Shown: positions 1 through 13,480, counted from the first letter of the stretch. The stretch: 64,000 bases of DNA from Lytechinus variegatus (GCF_018143015.1 NC_054755.1:11758124-11822123), one strand, 5' to 3'. Numbers and translations: made by a program. Notes: generated by a model from the sequence alone, not told the origin.

Positions 1-3000
1 ATAATATTGTGATGACAGATAATGATAAGCATACAAATATTATTCAAGAAATAAAGTTGGTGTCATGGTGTGTAATAGAATAGCATCATTTACATTGAGA
101 AATTGTTGATAGATTCCTCCATCTTTAAATATGTATCAAATTATTGTGTTTTGCTCTTCTTCGAGAAGTCTGTAGGATTAGCAACTTGTAGAACGACAAT
201 AGAATAGTTTAGAGATATATTTATGCAGGAAGGTCTGTTCATACGTACCATAGGCGGAGGTCTGTGTACATTTTCTGGAATGGATGCAAAACAAACTTTA
301 CAATGTGACTTCCCAAACCATATAAACTTAAAGGTTCTTGACTCAAAGCATATACATGTATAACCATGCCTGTTCGGGATCCATTAGGGTCAAGATTTGC
401 CATTTGGTACTTTTCTGGGTATTTTTTATTATTATTTTGACTTTAGTGGAGTGTTTCCTTGCCAAGGGCAAGCATGGTCTTTTATAGATTTTTTTCAGTG
501 CGAGTATTGATGACAAATTACGAATGTCCCACAGAATTGCATCGTGGTTGTATTATATGTATAATTGGTTGCCTCAGCGTAATTGTATTATTCATTTGCA
601 GCTAAATTTTACATGACATTGGTCCAAAGATATGAATTACACTTCATATTAGCTAATAAACTACGTATTTCAGGTCTTCGTTCTGTTTCTTCTGGTCAAT
701 ACTCCACCACAAAATTTACCTTGTTTTACAAGGCACTCGACGCGCATCAAATAATGTGCAGGAGCAAGTTATGTATCGCAAGGAAACTCCCATTCTAACG
801 TAGAACAAAGTACCTTTTTTAAAGTAAAAACTTGCAGCAAAATGTTATTCTTGTATGAAAATGTGTGATATAAAGTTGTATTTCCTTTTTTTTTCTTTTT
901 AAGTATATTTGTTATTGATGTATTATATTTTCATGATAATGTACAGCATGTAGATGATACAAGACATGCAGCTTTTATTATCCATTTTACACAGTGAGAA
1001 CAGCTGAAGGTTTCATTTTGTAGTTTTTGAAATTTTCTCAACCACGTTGTTAGCATGAATTTGTAAGCGAAATCACTTTATTTAATCCTCACAAGTTGTT
1101 CCATTTCATGATTTTTGCAGATGTACGCTTAACGCAAGTGAGTGCATGTCAATTTTTACTCGAATATAGAGTCAAAGGAATACTGTAACACGATTCGGTG
1201 TATGAAGTTACGAGCATTTTCACATTTTTGCTGTACAAAATATTGCTCCACAATTTTGTCAACTGCATATCTTGGATTGCCATATTAGCTTTTCTGGTTT
1301 GCTTTGTAAATTTCTTCTTTAGGATTGTTTTGCTGTCAAATTGTATATATTTGCAAATTTTCCAGTAGAAAGTAATGTGAATGTTCAGTTTGATGTGGAA
1401 ATGTACATTGGAAGGTTAGAATTACTTCCTGATTGGCAAAGATCTCGCCTATTTCTACATGAAATAGTTCTTCATGTACTAAATCAGTGGAACTCTTCTC
1501 GTTCATTTTATCAAGAAAACCGTTGACCCTTGATTGTAGCTTCACATTTCAGACATTTTTGTTTTGTTTTTCTTTTGAAGAATAGTGTGTTTAGAGATTT
1601 GGTTCTTTTGTTGTAGTTGATATATCAGAAGTGAAATACATCTTTTTTTAGACCAAAGAAATTAAGAAATGTAAAATAAGTGACAGAAATAAAAATGGTC
1701 TTGTGTGATTAATTGTATCAGTGGATTTGAAAGAGAAAAATACTTGCGTAACCCACAAATGAAATAGTTAATGTTTAGTTATTTACATGTATGTCACTAC
1801 TACTCATTTTTTAAAAGAAATTGTTTCATTAGTTTAAGAAAATATAATAGAAAATGATATGAATTGCTTTGTTCATTGTTTATATTTCCTATTCATTATC
1901 AAAAGTTGTCATTTCATTATGTATGGTTTTGGTCCCACATTATAACGGCTGTAAAATTAAGATGATACATTAAATTGAAATTGCAAATGTTATATATATT
2001 GCATTTTTTTTACAAATACTTTTTGATAGAATCTATTTAGCTATTGACATTATTTATTTTTATTAAGCTCTTTAAAAAGTGTTGTATTGAGACATTGCTT
2101 GTGTTTTATGAATGTTGGGATACAAAGCTATGACAAAATGAAATGATTTCTTTCTTTGGTATGTTATCATAACTAGACTTGTTAGATTTGCATTACTATG
2201 TATATGCTTTTATGCTTATTGGATTGTCGGAATTGTTATAAAATAGTTAATTCTGCATTTCCTTTTTTTATATTATTATTAATGTTTAATACACTTTCTA
2301 AGACATTTGGTGTATGAATGCAAGCTTTTTAAAACTGTTGAAGTTGTCATCCTTATACATAATTATCGAATGATGATGCTCCTATTTGCATACAAAAGAA
2401 ATATTCAGATTGAACGGTGTGCTGTCTTTTGCCTAGGTAAATGCTTTTATCTATATTTAAGAATGAAAGAAAACAAATTGTCTTAGACTTACAGAAAATA
2501 ATATTGGATGCCTTTCAACGTCTAGGCAAGCGATGAATTCAAGAAAATGGATACCAAGACTGCATTGTAAATAATATACTCGCGGTCAGAATCTTGTTCC
2601 ATCTCAGGAACGCATTCAGTGCTTTGGTGCAGTTTATTAAGACGGAAAAAAAATTAATGTAATACTTTGAATGTTCTTCCAAACAAAATGTACTGTTAAC
2701 AAACAAAAGATTGATAAAGAAAAAAAATCAAGGTATCGGCCTTGCTATGATGTATTGCAATATAGTAGACAATTCATGGTACTTATTCATGTTTTATTAT
2801 TAAGTGATATCAGATGAAAACATATATATTGTGTGTACTTTCTCTCATCTTTTAGTCACTCTTCGGTACTCTTGTTAGTCAAACTTTGTTTAGTCTGTAC
2901 AATATCTGTTATTACTGTTAGCTGCTTGTACACTTATCTCTCGTAAGAGGAGAAACAAAGAAAAAAAAAGCTTAACAATGACTTTTTATGAGAAAAAAAT

Positions 3001-3540
3001 GTGTGAAAAATACAAATACAAAAATAATATGTAAAAAAACATTGAGACTGCTTATGTCACATGCTTCAATGATTTTTTTTTGTATTTACTTATGTAAGAA
3101 AACAAATCCCATGAGAAGACAATTTTTGTGTGGTAAAAAAACTTTCCAATTTGAGGATATTTAAGACATCTAAATGAAATGCATATTATTATTGTTATTA
3201 CTATGAAAAATGTGTATCTGAAGTGTAAGATTATTCCATTGTATTTGGCCATGAGAATGGAGTAATCTTGCAACGAAAACAAGAAATAAAATATTGAGCC
3301 TTTCTGGAAATTTGATTGTGTATTACATGTATATGTCTCATGTTATGTGTGAATGAGATGTACAAGTATATCAATAAATGGGTGAGATTATTTAGGAGAG
3401 AAATTTTGGCTAGTGGAGAAATTACTCTTGCTTTGCAACCCTTCACTCGAGTTAAGAGGTCTGAATGCGCAGCCTACACGGACTTTTGTACTGAAGCCCC
3501 CCCCCCCCTCTTGAACTTCACGTTTTCTTTGTGCTAGTCT
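1..3540. other. AT-rich non-coding stretch, possible 3' UTR
   Basis: No convincing coding exon, SINE head or inverted-repeat element is visible. The sequence is AT-rich, with many TGTA-type and ATTTA-type motifs and several AATAAA signals, and it is much less repetitive than what follows. It could be the long 3' UTR or flank of a plus-strand gene lying to the left; this is inference only. Short open frames here are of the size expected by chance. A poly-C run lies near 3499-3508. Confidence 0.3.
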
Positions 3541-3860
3541 TGTTTGGAGACCCACCTGTTGATCCAGGGTCTGTGCCTGCAGACTAGGGTGAGGTTTGTT
3601 CGGGAAAGAGCTTTGGAGATGAAGACATAGAGGACAATATTTACAACAAAAATGTTCAGATCATGGAATATTTCATGTGTTATACCTCAGTCACATTGCT
3701 CAACGGTGGTCTTGCGGTGATTTTAAAACAGCCGTGTTAACATGTTATGTATACCAGATAGGGAATAGAACGGATCGCCGTACGGCCGCCGTATTAATGG
3801 GAAATGTTACTGAGGTAGTATGTGCTCCTGAGAGCCAATGATTGAGAATGGCTCTTGTGC

Positions 3861-4343
3861 TGGTTCTATGACATATGCTCCGGTGACAATTGATCTGCTG
3901 AAAATTCCATACAGTCATAAGTAATGACCATAATTTGGTGGGCGCGTCGTGGTCTAGTGGTTCTGACTCGCCTTTCAAACAGAGGGTCGTGGGTTTGAAT
4001 CCTAGCCATGGCGTGTTTTCCTTCAGCAAGAAATGTATCCACACTGTGCTGCACTCGAATGGGTACCGGCAGGAAGTAATTCCTCAAAAAGCTGTGCGCG
4101 CCAGAATCGGTAGAGTAGCTCAGCCGGGGTAATATAGGAGCGCCCTGAGGACCTGGCAAGGAGGATACGTGCGCTATACAAATCCTATATTATTATAACC
4201 CTGGATTTAACACTACACTCTATCCAAGACCTAACATAAAATCAGAGCTCTATGATAAAACACTACTGCAATCTTTACCTGATATCTTAATAGATGAAGT
4301 AAAGCCCGGAGCAATTGTCGCCGGAGCAAAATGTCGTGTCACC
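3861..4343. mobile_element. MITE-like inverted-repeat element split by a SINE
   Basis: The left end (GACATATGCTCCGG then TGACAATTG) and the right end (CAATTGTCGCCGGAGC then AAATGTCGTGTC) are inverted copies of each other. The same pair of ends occurs at 23736-23937, which has no SINE inside. About 260 bp of tRNA-derived SINE interrupt the left part of this copy, so the SINE arrived after the MITE. Non-autonomous DNA element; superfamily not determined. Confidence 0.6.
3938..4197 (+). mobile_element. tRNA-derived SINE (full copy)
   Basis: The head resembles a tRNA gene: an A box in GTCGTGGTCTAGTGG, a B box in GTGGGTTTGAATCC, about 50 bp apart. A body follows containing GGCAGGAAGTAATTCCTC and GGTAATATAGGAGCGCC, and it ends in a TATTATTATA-type tail. 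The same body without the tRNA head recurs at 42090-42212 (plus) and in diverged form at 50402-50530 (minus). No anticodon arm would fold into a usable tRNA, so this is a retroposon and not a tRNA gene. Confidence 0.8.
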
Positions 4344-4880
4344 CTGGTGCTCCCGTCTTACGTTCCAACAAGAAGGTCAGGGGTTCGAATACTGTAACCG
4401 TCTGGCAGCTACATGGGTAACTGTCAAATAAAACGGCCTTCATCGGATAAAACGTCCTTTAATGAAACACTCCCCATGATTAGGGGTTTAGTTCTTTTCA
4501 CTTTTTTTAGAGTCAGGGATAGAATAATACGACCATGTTTTGCGTGATAACATGCACCTTTTAAAATTACCTGAACCCCCCCCCCCCCGCCTTAAAATTG
4601 TTATTCGGGATTCTTTTCAAATTTGCATTTGAAATGAATTGTTAAACCAGTTGTGAGGTAGGGGTTCGTTTCTCAACACGCATACCGATAATCGCTTGTT
4701 TTATGTGAATAGCCATCGTCCCCAAACACGCTCTATGTATGCGCTTTATCCAATTAAACCTTAACAATAGTAACTATTGTCCTCATTACCCTCCCAAACT
4801 CAACTATCGATTTCATTTCCGTCGTAAAACGTCTGGAAGGACGTCCTCCCCTATATTACATTCAATTTTCAAACAGTTTT
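4344..4880. other. Non-coding stretch with a tRNA-like fragment
   Basis: A B-box-like sequence (AGGGGTTCGAATACTG, near 4377-4392) suggests the stump of another tRNA-derived SINE running to about 4480. A poly-C run lies near 4577-4590. Nothing else is recognised. Confidence 0.3.
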
Positions 4881-5225
4881 TGGTCCAATGCCAATTCGTC
4901 CAATTGCCAACTTGTTAACGGCAATGATTTGGTCTAATTGCCATTTCGTCTAATAACCAGTTGGTCTAATACCCATTTAGTCCATATACCATTTGGTCTA
5001 TATAGACTCAGTGTTAATTGGGCAAAATAAATGAAATAAACGAGTATTAGACCAACTGGTTATGAGACGGAATGGTCATTGACCAATTGGTGATTAGACG
5101 AAGTGATGATTGGACTGAATGATTATTGGACAAAATGGATGTTAGACGAAATGTTGATGGACGGAATGGCATAAGACTAAATGAAGGTAGACCATGTGGT
5201 GAGTGGGCGAATTGGCAATTTACCG
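4881..5225. mobile_element. Foldback element built of short GTCTAATNACCA subrepeats
   Basis: The left half is a series of degenerate 15-18 nt units such as GGTCTAATTGCCATTTCG and GTCTAATAACCAGTTG. The right half carries the same units in reverse complement (TTAGACCAACTGGTTAT, TTAGACGAAATG). The whole folds back on itself around 5010-5030. A second, longer copy lies at 28827-29222 and a fragment at 48670-48905. No protein is encoded. Confidence 0.7.
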
Positions 5226-6175
5226 TTTTATTAGGACTATTGATAATGATGTTCCTATTATAAAAATAATCAATGTATGCGCCAGTTTGATTGTAAATTA
5301 TATTTTTATATTTTATGTGAAATATATATCAATGGACAAACCTTATGAGGTTAATAGATCATTATGATCCATGATATCTTTTCATTGATACTGAGTTAAT
5401 GGAAATTGACCACTCCCAATGACGTATCTGAATTTGGGTTTTTTTTTCTGGGGGGAGGGGGTGCCAGGTAAGTCTTCCGAGACTGGGATGTACCCGCCAA
5501 ACATGACGTCATAAATTCCGTAACGAAATGCCGTGGGGGGATTCAACCTGTTATGACGTCTATAAAATAAAACTAGAATATGACTAGCTAAAATAAAAAC
5601 GAGGTCAACATTTTTTGGAATTGTAATGTTTTGCTATCAAGATTTGAAAATAAAAACCCATGAAAATGACGAAGGTTCCCTGTTTTCTTCATCTTGGAAT
5701 TTCATGAAAAATCAAAAAATCAAAATCAAAAAATCAAAATCAACATCAAAAGTATGATACCAATACATCGCCCTTGGCGACCCCCTTACTTGGGCCAACC
5801 CGTCACACCCAACTAAATCGACCGACGATATGTCATTGGTAATAACGTAATAGCTTAGATCGGTTTGGAATCGAATACGAAGGTGTGACTATGGTATCAC
5901 TTCTTGATGGAAAACAAAAAAAAGTGGAAACATAGTGGATTCCCCTGGGTGGGACAACATCACAATGGATCAAGGTTTCGATCGATCTCAGACGATTATT
6001 TGACCCCCTTTCTGCTTATCCCTTCAATCATTTAAGCTAATAACACACGAGCTACCAGAAAGAAAATTCGATACGTCGACACCTGTAGTTTGTCTTTATG
6101 TACGCTGTGTGTTCTATTGTATTCTGTCAAAGCAGCATTATGTCCTCATGACAGATAATGATCAAAGGACAGTGG
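5226..6175. other. Non-coding, nothing recognised
   Basis: AT-rich sequence with G and C homopolymer runs and a simple AAATCAAAATCA stretch near 5708-5750. No gene, SINE head or paired terminal repeat was seen. Confidence 0.3.
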
Positions 6176-6180
6176 TTTTC

Positions 6181-6340
6181 TTCTTCTTCTTTCATTTACT
6201 TCTTCATCTTCTTCTCCTCCTTCTTCTTCTTCTTCTTCTCCTCCTCCTCCTTCTTCTTTTTCTTTTTCTTCTTCTTCTTCTGCTTCTACTTCTTCTTCTT
6301 TCCCTTCATTTTCCTCCTCCTCCTCCTCCTCTTCTTTTTG
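6181..6340. repeat. CTT/CTC microsatellite
   Basis: About 160 bp of (TTC)n and (CTC)n with a few interruptions on the plus strand. Both long open frames across it encode only Leu/Phe/Ser runs and are artefacts of the repeat. Confidence 0.9.
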
Positions 6341-6344
6341 CTAA

Positions 6345-9300
6345 TCGAATGCAGAATTATTTCATTCGTACAGATTTGACAATAAGGAAGTTCTTCATCA
6401 CATTATAATTTATAGCTTGTAACAAAAGAAATCAAAGACATGCTCTTGGAAGAATTAATAATTATAAGCAAAATTTATAAGATTCCTTATTTCATTAAAT
6501 AAGAAATAAAGAAAGAAATAGTGACTGGAATATGGATAATGTAAACGGTTCTCTCGGGTTTATACCTGTCCAGGATAAACATATCATTATTTGAAATGTC
6601 ATAACTTTCTTATTTTACATTCAATTTTGATGAAAATGTCACTATTATGCTTGTTTGATTTTTAACTGTTTGCTGAAAAAAAATTGATAAAGCAACCCTT
6701 TACTGAAGCATTATCTCTATGTTCATTGAAAATTAATCGCCGCGTGTTTTTTTTTATACTTTATGTCAGTTTTCGCGTAAACTATTTTTTTTGCATTTTT
6801 TTTCCAACGTGTCTATATATCTTTACTATTCAAAATTAGAATGATTACTCCTCGATCTCATTCTCCCTCCCTCTTCCTTTATCCACTTTTTAAAATTTTA
6901 TTTTTTTCAGTTTTCGCTTAAAGTGATTGGTTATCATTGGTTTGACTTTTAAAAAATCTGAGCTAGAAGGTCACGCTTGTCACCTGTGTCTGTGATATGT
7001 TACAAAAATAAAGCCCAGAAAAATTTGCGTTCGAAAATAATTATTTAGTGCTTCAAAATTGAAATATAAAGTGACCGGAAACACCATCTTAATTTCATCC
7101 CATACACTTATGTGTACTATCTAGGTGTCTATAAGACGCCTATTTACAAAATCGGGGTTTGCCTTGTAGTTTTAGCTTTTCATTCTCAATAATGGTTGTT
7201 TTCAGGGTTTATTAGTTCTAATACATGCACTTGTACACATGTTTCATCTTGGTTTGAGAATTTTCAAATCGGCTGCTCACAAAGTTAAACAATACCTTTA
7301 ACTTCACAAACAGCTATGCACATCGTGGTCAGTATGAAAAGAATGGAACTAATGACGTCGCCCATTCGCTATTTCTTTTTTTTTCTTCTTCTGTTTCTTC
7401 TCCTCATCCCCCCCCCCCCTGCTGATCACTCTGTTCCTCGTTTTTCTTCTTACTAATTATCTTGAAATTCCATTTCTCGTTTACTTGTTTTCCTCGCTTT
7501 TGGCGGGGAGGGGATATTCATTTTCGTTAATTATCTAACCCAACTGCATAGAAATGATCGTCCTTGCGGAATAAACGTTCTTTTATGTTTAAAAATACTT
7601 AATAACCCCATCGTCGGCTTTTTTTTCTTTCGTCGCATTCTTATTTTTCTCTAATATATAGATTTCATCATATCAAGATCCATTTAAGGACATGACATTT
7701 CATCTCGCTTGTACATTTAGTCGATGATACTACTTTAAAGCGAAACGAGCATATATTTCAAAATCATCAAACATTTATAAACGTATCCTCCTCAGGGTCA
7801 ACGTGCATGCTAATAACGACATGAGTCTAATTAATGTTCTCTAAGAAAAATGGATATCCTTGGATAATAATTGCGATCTGAGTAGGGTAAGAATGATTAG
7901 AATATTCAGAAAACGTTTTCATTTAAGATTCTTTTGGCACCTATCGATCTTCAGGAGAGTAATTGACGGGTTATTACCGTATTAGGGCGCGTTTCCTATT
8001 TACAACTCGACAAGTGACCTTCTTACGAAAAAGACCCCATAGATTAAAACGAAATAGCTGTTAATTCTATTTCAAATGATTGTATAAAAAGATTGCTAAA
8101 TACAAGGGGCTGAAGAGTAATGACAAACCGATCTATTTCAACACAGTATCATCATTGTTGTAAAAGGGGGCGTTGATGTGCCATCAGTCTTACAATGATA
8201 AACAAAAAAGGCCATCACTCCCTTGACGTAAGCAGGGTAAAGTAGTAGGTAATAAAATAATTTTTAAAAATCCTATATGACAGGCAAATCCAGCTTAGCT
8301 TCACAATAATTGCATTAATTCTAATACAGTATATGAGCTTTATAATGTGTTGCATTGGTACCAGGTGCGAATGCATTGTGCATAAAAGGAAGGGTAGGCT
8401 TACTACAAATTGAAAAAAAATCTAATGAAAATTTACTGTTCTGTGAAACAAAACTTTAAAAAAGAATTTTCTAGCACGTAAAGAAATTGTGATAATTAAA
8501 AAAAAAAAGCTCTGGAAGCGGGGACAGTCACCCCTTCCATAAAAGAGGTAGGGGAATCACATTTTTTCTTCTCCCTCCCCTAAATGGGCGAAAAAGACTG
8601 AGCCGGAGAAGAAGATTTGGGAAGAAAATCTATTTTTTGCGGCGCGCTTCGCGCGTGGAAATATTATCTCAATTGACAATCCATATAAAGCACCAAATAT
8701 TATTGAAGCTTTCCAAACGCTATGTGAAAAGGCCAAGCCCATTAAGCAAATGAGTCCGCAGCATAACCTCCAGAAGGCGAAGGGGAAGGCATATTGGCTC
8801 GGAAACAAGAACTTGAATTTATGAGTGAGGAGGGAGCAGGATCAGTCCCAAATACTGTACTAAAATGGATATACAAGTGGGATTAACCCCTGCTTTTTAA
8901 TGCAAATTTTATGCAAATATCGGGTCACCTCCATGAGTACATGGCAGCATGCCATCCAGTATTGGTAAGGAGAAGAGGAACGTGTTCCACCCCTCCCCCC
9001 CTCATAAAAGGGGGATTTCACCTTTTAAAAAGGGGTAAAAGTTCTGTCCTCTTGCCTCTGAAAATTTGAAGCATGATCCCCTGGGATTTTTGCCCAGCCC
9101 CCATCCAGAAAAGTTATTGTTTCCTGCTCCCCTGAATGTTAATAGTCCTTATCCCTATTTATGTTTATTTTCCTGAATTGACTAGTTTGCCCGAATCAAC
9201 ATTTGTCGTTCCAAATTTAAATTACTATTTGTACTTATTTTTACGAGAAATGTTCAAAATTATTTTAATTCATAATTTCACTTTCTCCAGTTCTTAGATT

Positions 9301-10730
9301 TCGGAACTTTGCAATCGTGACAATAGACTTTTGATTCAATAACAATTTTCATGATTATTGTTGATGATTTTAACAAATAGATGTAAATGCAGACAAAGGA
9401 AATATCCTACTGTATTTCTTATCAATGCCTCCTTTGTTCTTCTTTATATTCCTCTTCGTTTGACTATACAGACCTCTATTTTACATAGTCATGATAGTTA
9501 GTCGTCCCTCTTCAAATCAACCGATAGCAGACGACGGCGATTGCCTTCGTAAGGAGAGATCGATACGATGCCATTGTACCGCCTAAATCAAATTAATTGC
9601 CACATTATCTCCAACTGGGGCGGTTTGTACACGTTGAATGGCAGGCAGAAATTGAAAACGTGAGTTTCAGACAAGTGTTGAATGCTTCGTCGAGGAATTG
9701 TTATCGATTTCAACTTCTTTTACTGACAAGAAAGCAAGAAGTGGGCAATGTTGGCTTGGCAGGAATAATGCGAAAGGGGAGGGGACATTTTTTTATGTAG
9801 TGTTATTGAAGCATCGCTTTCCGCCAGCAAGGTGCGATGTTTGAGTATCCCTCGCGTCAAATGCAGTTCCAGGTGTCATTTTACCGATTTTGTGCCAATT
9901 TGTTTTTAATGAAAATTTGCTTAAGTTTTTTGTTCTTTGCTGCTGCTTATATCATTTATGGAATGGGTAAATCGACCAATGTAATGAGCGTCATTAAGGT
10001 GACCATTTGTTCCCGCATTTGAAACTAGCCGTAATGAACCAAGATGAAAATGCAAATATTGCCATTATTTAAAGGAATGTTTGAGTAGTAATATCCATCG
10101 ATGGCATGACAAATATTTTTAGCAATTCAATTAGGAAAATTGAAAGTCACCACGATGCGTCAGCACGCCCAAATGGCGGAGATAATTCTACTTATTGCTT
10201 AAATTTGAAAAGGCCCAAAGCCAAAAACGACAACAACGCCAAAATTGTTTTACTGACTTCTGTTCTAAAGGGGACTTTGTGGCCTGAATGTATACCATCC
10301 CTAAACCTCCCCAGCATAAATAAGTCTAATTAAACCTGTTAAACGCCATTCCGAAAAGGGTGGATAAATACAACGGTTTTATGTGTCCAGTGAAATATGA
10401 TAGGTCCTATTTACATATCTCTTTTTTTTTCACTAAAAAAGTAATACTTACGAAGTAATACTTACAAAGATTAAATTAAAGCTACAGTGGGTATAGCTTC
10501 CAACTACACACAATTTCCAAGAAAAAAAGATAAATAAACATTATTGCAATTATTATTACCCGGTCATCGGATCCTGGCATGCCCGCAGGTGTCAATATAT
10601 GCACTTCATCCACTCTATTTCTGAAACCATTGAATACAGGGTTCGGTTCTGGAACAAAATATTTAGGGGTGGGACGAGGGGAGGAGGGAGGGGGGGGGGG
10701 TCTTGGCATAAACGAAAAAGTAAAGGAAAT
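6345..10730. other. Mostly unique non-coding sequence, several repeat fragments
   Basis: 6580-6665 is a fragment of the TTAA foldback family (ATGTCATAACTTTCTTATTT). 8510-9130 is G- and C-run-rich repeat-like sequence containing GGCGCGCTTCGCGCGTGG. 9480-9660 is a more GC-balanced patch. No coding exon could be supported; the minus-strand open frame at 8557-8808 lies in the repeat-like part. 7900-8010 and 9480-9660 could be regulatory DNA, but nothing proves it. Confidence 0.3.
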
Positions 10731-10735
10731 ACCTA

Positions 10736-11588
10736 CACTGCAAAAAGTCCGGTGTTGATTTAAGTATACTACCTATACCCGGAATGTGCATGCACAGTCC
10801 ACACCAGAGAAGAATATTGAAACAGCACCAGTTTGGAATCAAACCGATGCTGTTTTAATACTAATTGGTGTTGTAACAACTATCGGGTGTTAGACCAAAA
10901 TCAAACTGGTGTTGTTTAAAGGTCAAGACCACCTCAGAAAAATGTTGATTTGAATCAATAGAGAAAAATCAGACAAGCACAATGCTGAAAATTTCATCAA
11001 AATCGGATGTAAAATAAGAAAGTTAAGACATTTCAAAGTTTCGCTTATTCTTAACAAAATAGTTATATGAACGAGCCAGTTACATCCAAATGAGAGAGTC
11101 GATGATGTCACTCACTCACTATTTCTTTTGTTTTTTATTGTTTGAATTACACAATATTTCCATTTTTACGAATTTGATCATTAGGACCTCCTTGCCTGAA
11201 GCACAAAATGTTAAAATAATGGAATTCCACGTGTTCAGGGAGGAATGAAACTTCATTTCACATGAGAATGACGAGAAAATCAAAATATTTTATATTTCAT
11301 ATAATAAAAAACAAAAGAAATAGTGAGTGAATTATGTCATTAGTTCCCTCATTTGCATACCGACCGAGATCTGCATATAACTGTTTTATAAAATGAAGCG
11401 AAACTTTGAAATGTCATAACTTTCTTATTTTACACCCGATTTCGATGAAATTTTAAGTGTTATGCTTGTTGATTTTTTCTCTTTTTATTCAAATCAAGTT
11501 TTTGTTGGGGTGGACTTGTCCTTTAACACTTTGCTGATGTGGAAATATTCCGGGCTGGTGGTTAATCAACACCAGAGTTTTTGCAGTG
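10736..11588. mobile_element. Tc1/mariner-like MITE carrying a nested foldback element
   Basis: The termini are inverted repeats (CACTGCAAAAAGTCCGGTGT at left; ACCAGAGTTTTTGCAGTG at right) and are flanked on both sides by TA, as expected for a TA-target transposon. Without the 603-bp insert at 10920-11522 the element would be about 250 bp, a usual MITE size. Internal sequence repeats a 'GGTGTTG' motif. No transposase is encoded. Confidence 0.75.
10920..11522. mobile_element. TTAA-flanked long foldback element, copy 1
   Basis: The left arm begins AGGTCAAGACCACC and contains ATTTCATCAAAATCGGATGT. The right arm carries the inverted equivalents and ends GGTGGACTTGTCCT. TTAA lies directly outside both ends (10916-10919, 11523-11526), which fits a piggyBac-like TTAA duplication. 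Arms run most of the length. A second copy is at 45207-45803 with the same TTAA borders, and a related end is at 63712. It sits inside the MITE at 10736-11588. Confidence 0.8.
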
Positions 11589-11599
11589 TATCACGGGAG

Positions 11600-12900
11600 A
11601 AGGGTTTGGATAAGGCAAGAAATGCAGAATGTGACCACTGATATTTCTAACCGAATACATTTGTTTCCAAAATCACCATAAAATTTGTGATCGACCAAGA
11701 TACCTAATATTTCTGATGATTGTTATCGTGGTTAGTGTCGAATATTTGCCATCCAAAACATTTTCGCTTTTATTATAGTGAGCAAATCGGCCCACCGAAA
11801 ACTTAAAATTTTTATTTTCTATATACATGCATCCGAAAATATAAATAAAAAGTCTACATATAGGAAGCAACTTAAAAACGACATCGAAAAAGAAAAGCAA
11901 ACAAGAAACATTAAAAGTTAGCACAGTAAAATGAATAAAAAGGGACAATAGATAAAATTGGACGAAAACAATAGCTCAAGAAAAGAGAAAAAGGGGAAGG
12001 ATGGAAGAAGAAGATCAATAGATGTGAAGAAACAAGAAGCAAAAGAGATTGATGGAGTATTTGATAAACATTTTAATTCGTCCACCTAACCTGTGTAAGG
12101 TATACACTTCGAAATGAAATGTGGACCGCTAATGTTTGCAATTGGCGTCGTAATTGATTTACCGAAAGCGAACACTGTTAATTTAGTGATATTTTGCACG
12201 CCTTCTCCCATGAAAATCAACCACGTTTCGGTCTATACCGTTCCCTGAACTAATTACGCGACATTAGACAAATAATGTCAATTGAAGGGACTAATAAGAT
12301 TCGCATTGCTAAACCTGATAGGGAATTGTATCCCGAATGAACGGTTTTAACAAAGTTGTCGGCGTCAACGAAATACATGGAGGAGGGCCCGAGGACATGA
12401 CAAATGTATACTCAAATACCCGAATTGGCGGGAAATATTAAGGGCGGGAAAAGAAGACGTTATCTCGCTGAAATTTCGCGAGTTTTCTTCCCCATCCGCG
12501 GGCTATAATTTTGTTGTTGAAATTTGTGGATTGATGAGAAATCTTTAGCTGTCTTAGATCTGTTTTGGGGGAGTAAGAGAATGACCTTTTCTCTTACAAA
12601 ATAGCGGATCGGTTACGTGAATTAGTCTTGGCCTTCAAACACAAAAACCTGCCTCTAGTGATTCTGAAAGTATAGTGGTTCTTTACGGTGTGGTTATCAT
12701 CGAAGAAAAAATAGAAGAAGTTTGGTTTAGGACACTCGTCACGTCTGGTAAATAAAAATGTCGGCCATGGAGAATTCTATAGTCTTGAAACACATTTTAC
12801 CATAATTTCAGATTTACTAATGATGTGGCACTGACAGACTTTAAAACGTCGCAGAAGTGAAACCTAACAGCTTGATACTCCCATTCACAAAACTCATTTC
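11600..12900. other. Non-coding sequence, possible regulatory DNA
   Basis: No coding exon or element ends are visible. The part from about 12090 to 12560 is more GC-balanced, lacks simple repeats and contains TAATTA/ATTA homeodomain-type sites and CpG-containing words. This is the look of a conserved non-coding element near a developmental gene, but it is inference; arx ends about 5.4 kb away. Confidence 0.25.
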
Positions 12901-12930
12901 AGAGTATCGTTTGCAAACCAAGATCACCCA

Positions 12931-13200
12931 CCTTAAAGTTGACGTGTACCGTCCAAAGACGGTACCGCCTTTTTAAGTCAGGACCTGTCAGAAAGAGTCA
13001 TTTTGGCTACATTTTTGTTATAGCCTGTGAATTCTACTCGATTTATTTCGATATAAATATTTTCACATATTTTCAGCCGGGACTATCCCTTTAAAGTTGG
13101 CGTGTACCGTCCAAAGACTGCACGGCCATTTTTATTTTTATTTTCTTTAATCACGACTAGAAAGAGTCATTTTGGTTACATTGTTATGAATAATAGCCTG
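12931..13200. repeat. Imperfect tandem duplication, unit about 155 bp
   Basis: Two copies share GTGTACCGTCCAAAGAC (12945 and 13102) and GAAAGAGTCATTTTGG (12991 and 13160) in the same order and spacing. The second copy has extra T-rich sequence. No coding potential. Confidence 0.75.
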
Positions 13201-13305
13201 TTGTAACATATCTTTACATACAGGAGGTACCATGTTTTTTTTTTTTTGAGAGAGAGAGAAGTTGGCAAGATGACATAAATGATTATGATGTCATACTGGT
13301 CATAA

Positions 13306-13480
13306 CGATGTGCTTGCTCGGTTGGTATATAGAGCGTCCACCTCACAACCGGTAGGTCGGGAGTTCAAACCCCGTCCCCGGCCGAAAGACAGAAAGACGT
13401 ACCGGCATATACCCTGTTTGACGTTCATTGATGTAAGGAATAGAGCAACGGCGCGATCTGGCTGCTGGAACCATTATTGG
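13306..13480 (+). mobile_element. tRNA-derived SINE
   Basis: The head has an A box (TGCTCGGTTGGTATATAGAGCG) split from a B box (GGGAGTTCAAACCCC) by the usual spacing, followed by a non-tRNA body with GACAGAAAGACGTACCGGC. The region is too diverged for a tRNA gene. Family differs from the SINE at 3938. Confidence 0.6.

Noticed and set aside
8557..8808. 83-aa membrane-like protein on the minus strand
   Set aside because: Lies in G/C-run-rich repeat-like DNA; hydrophobicity arises from composition and there is no splice or start context.
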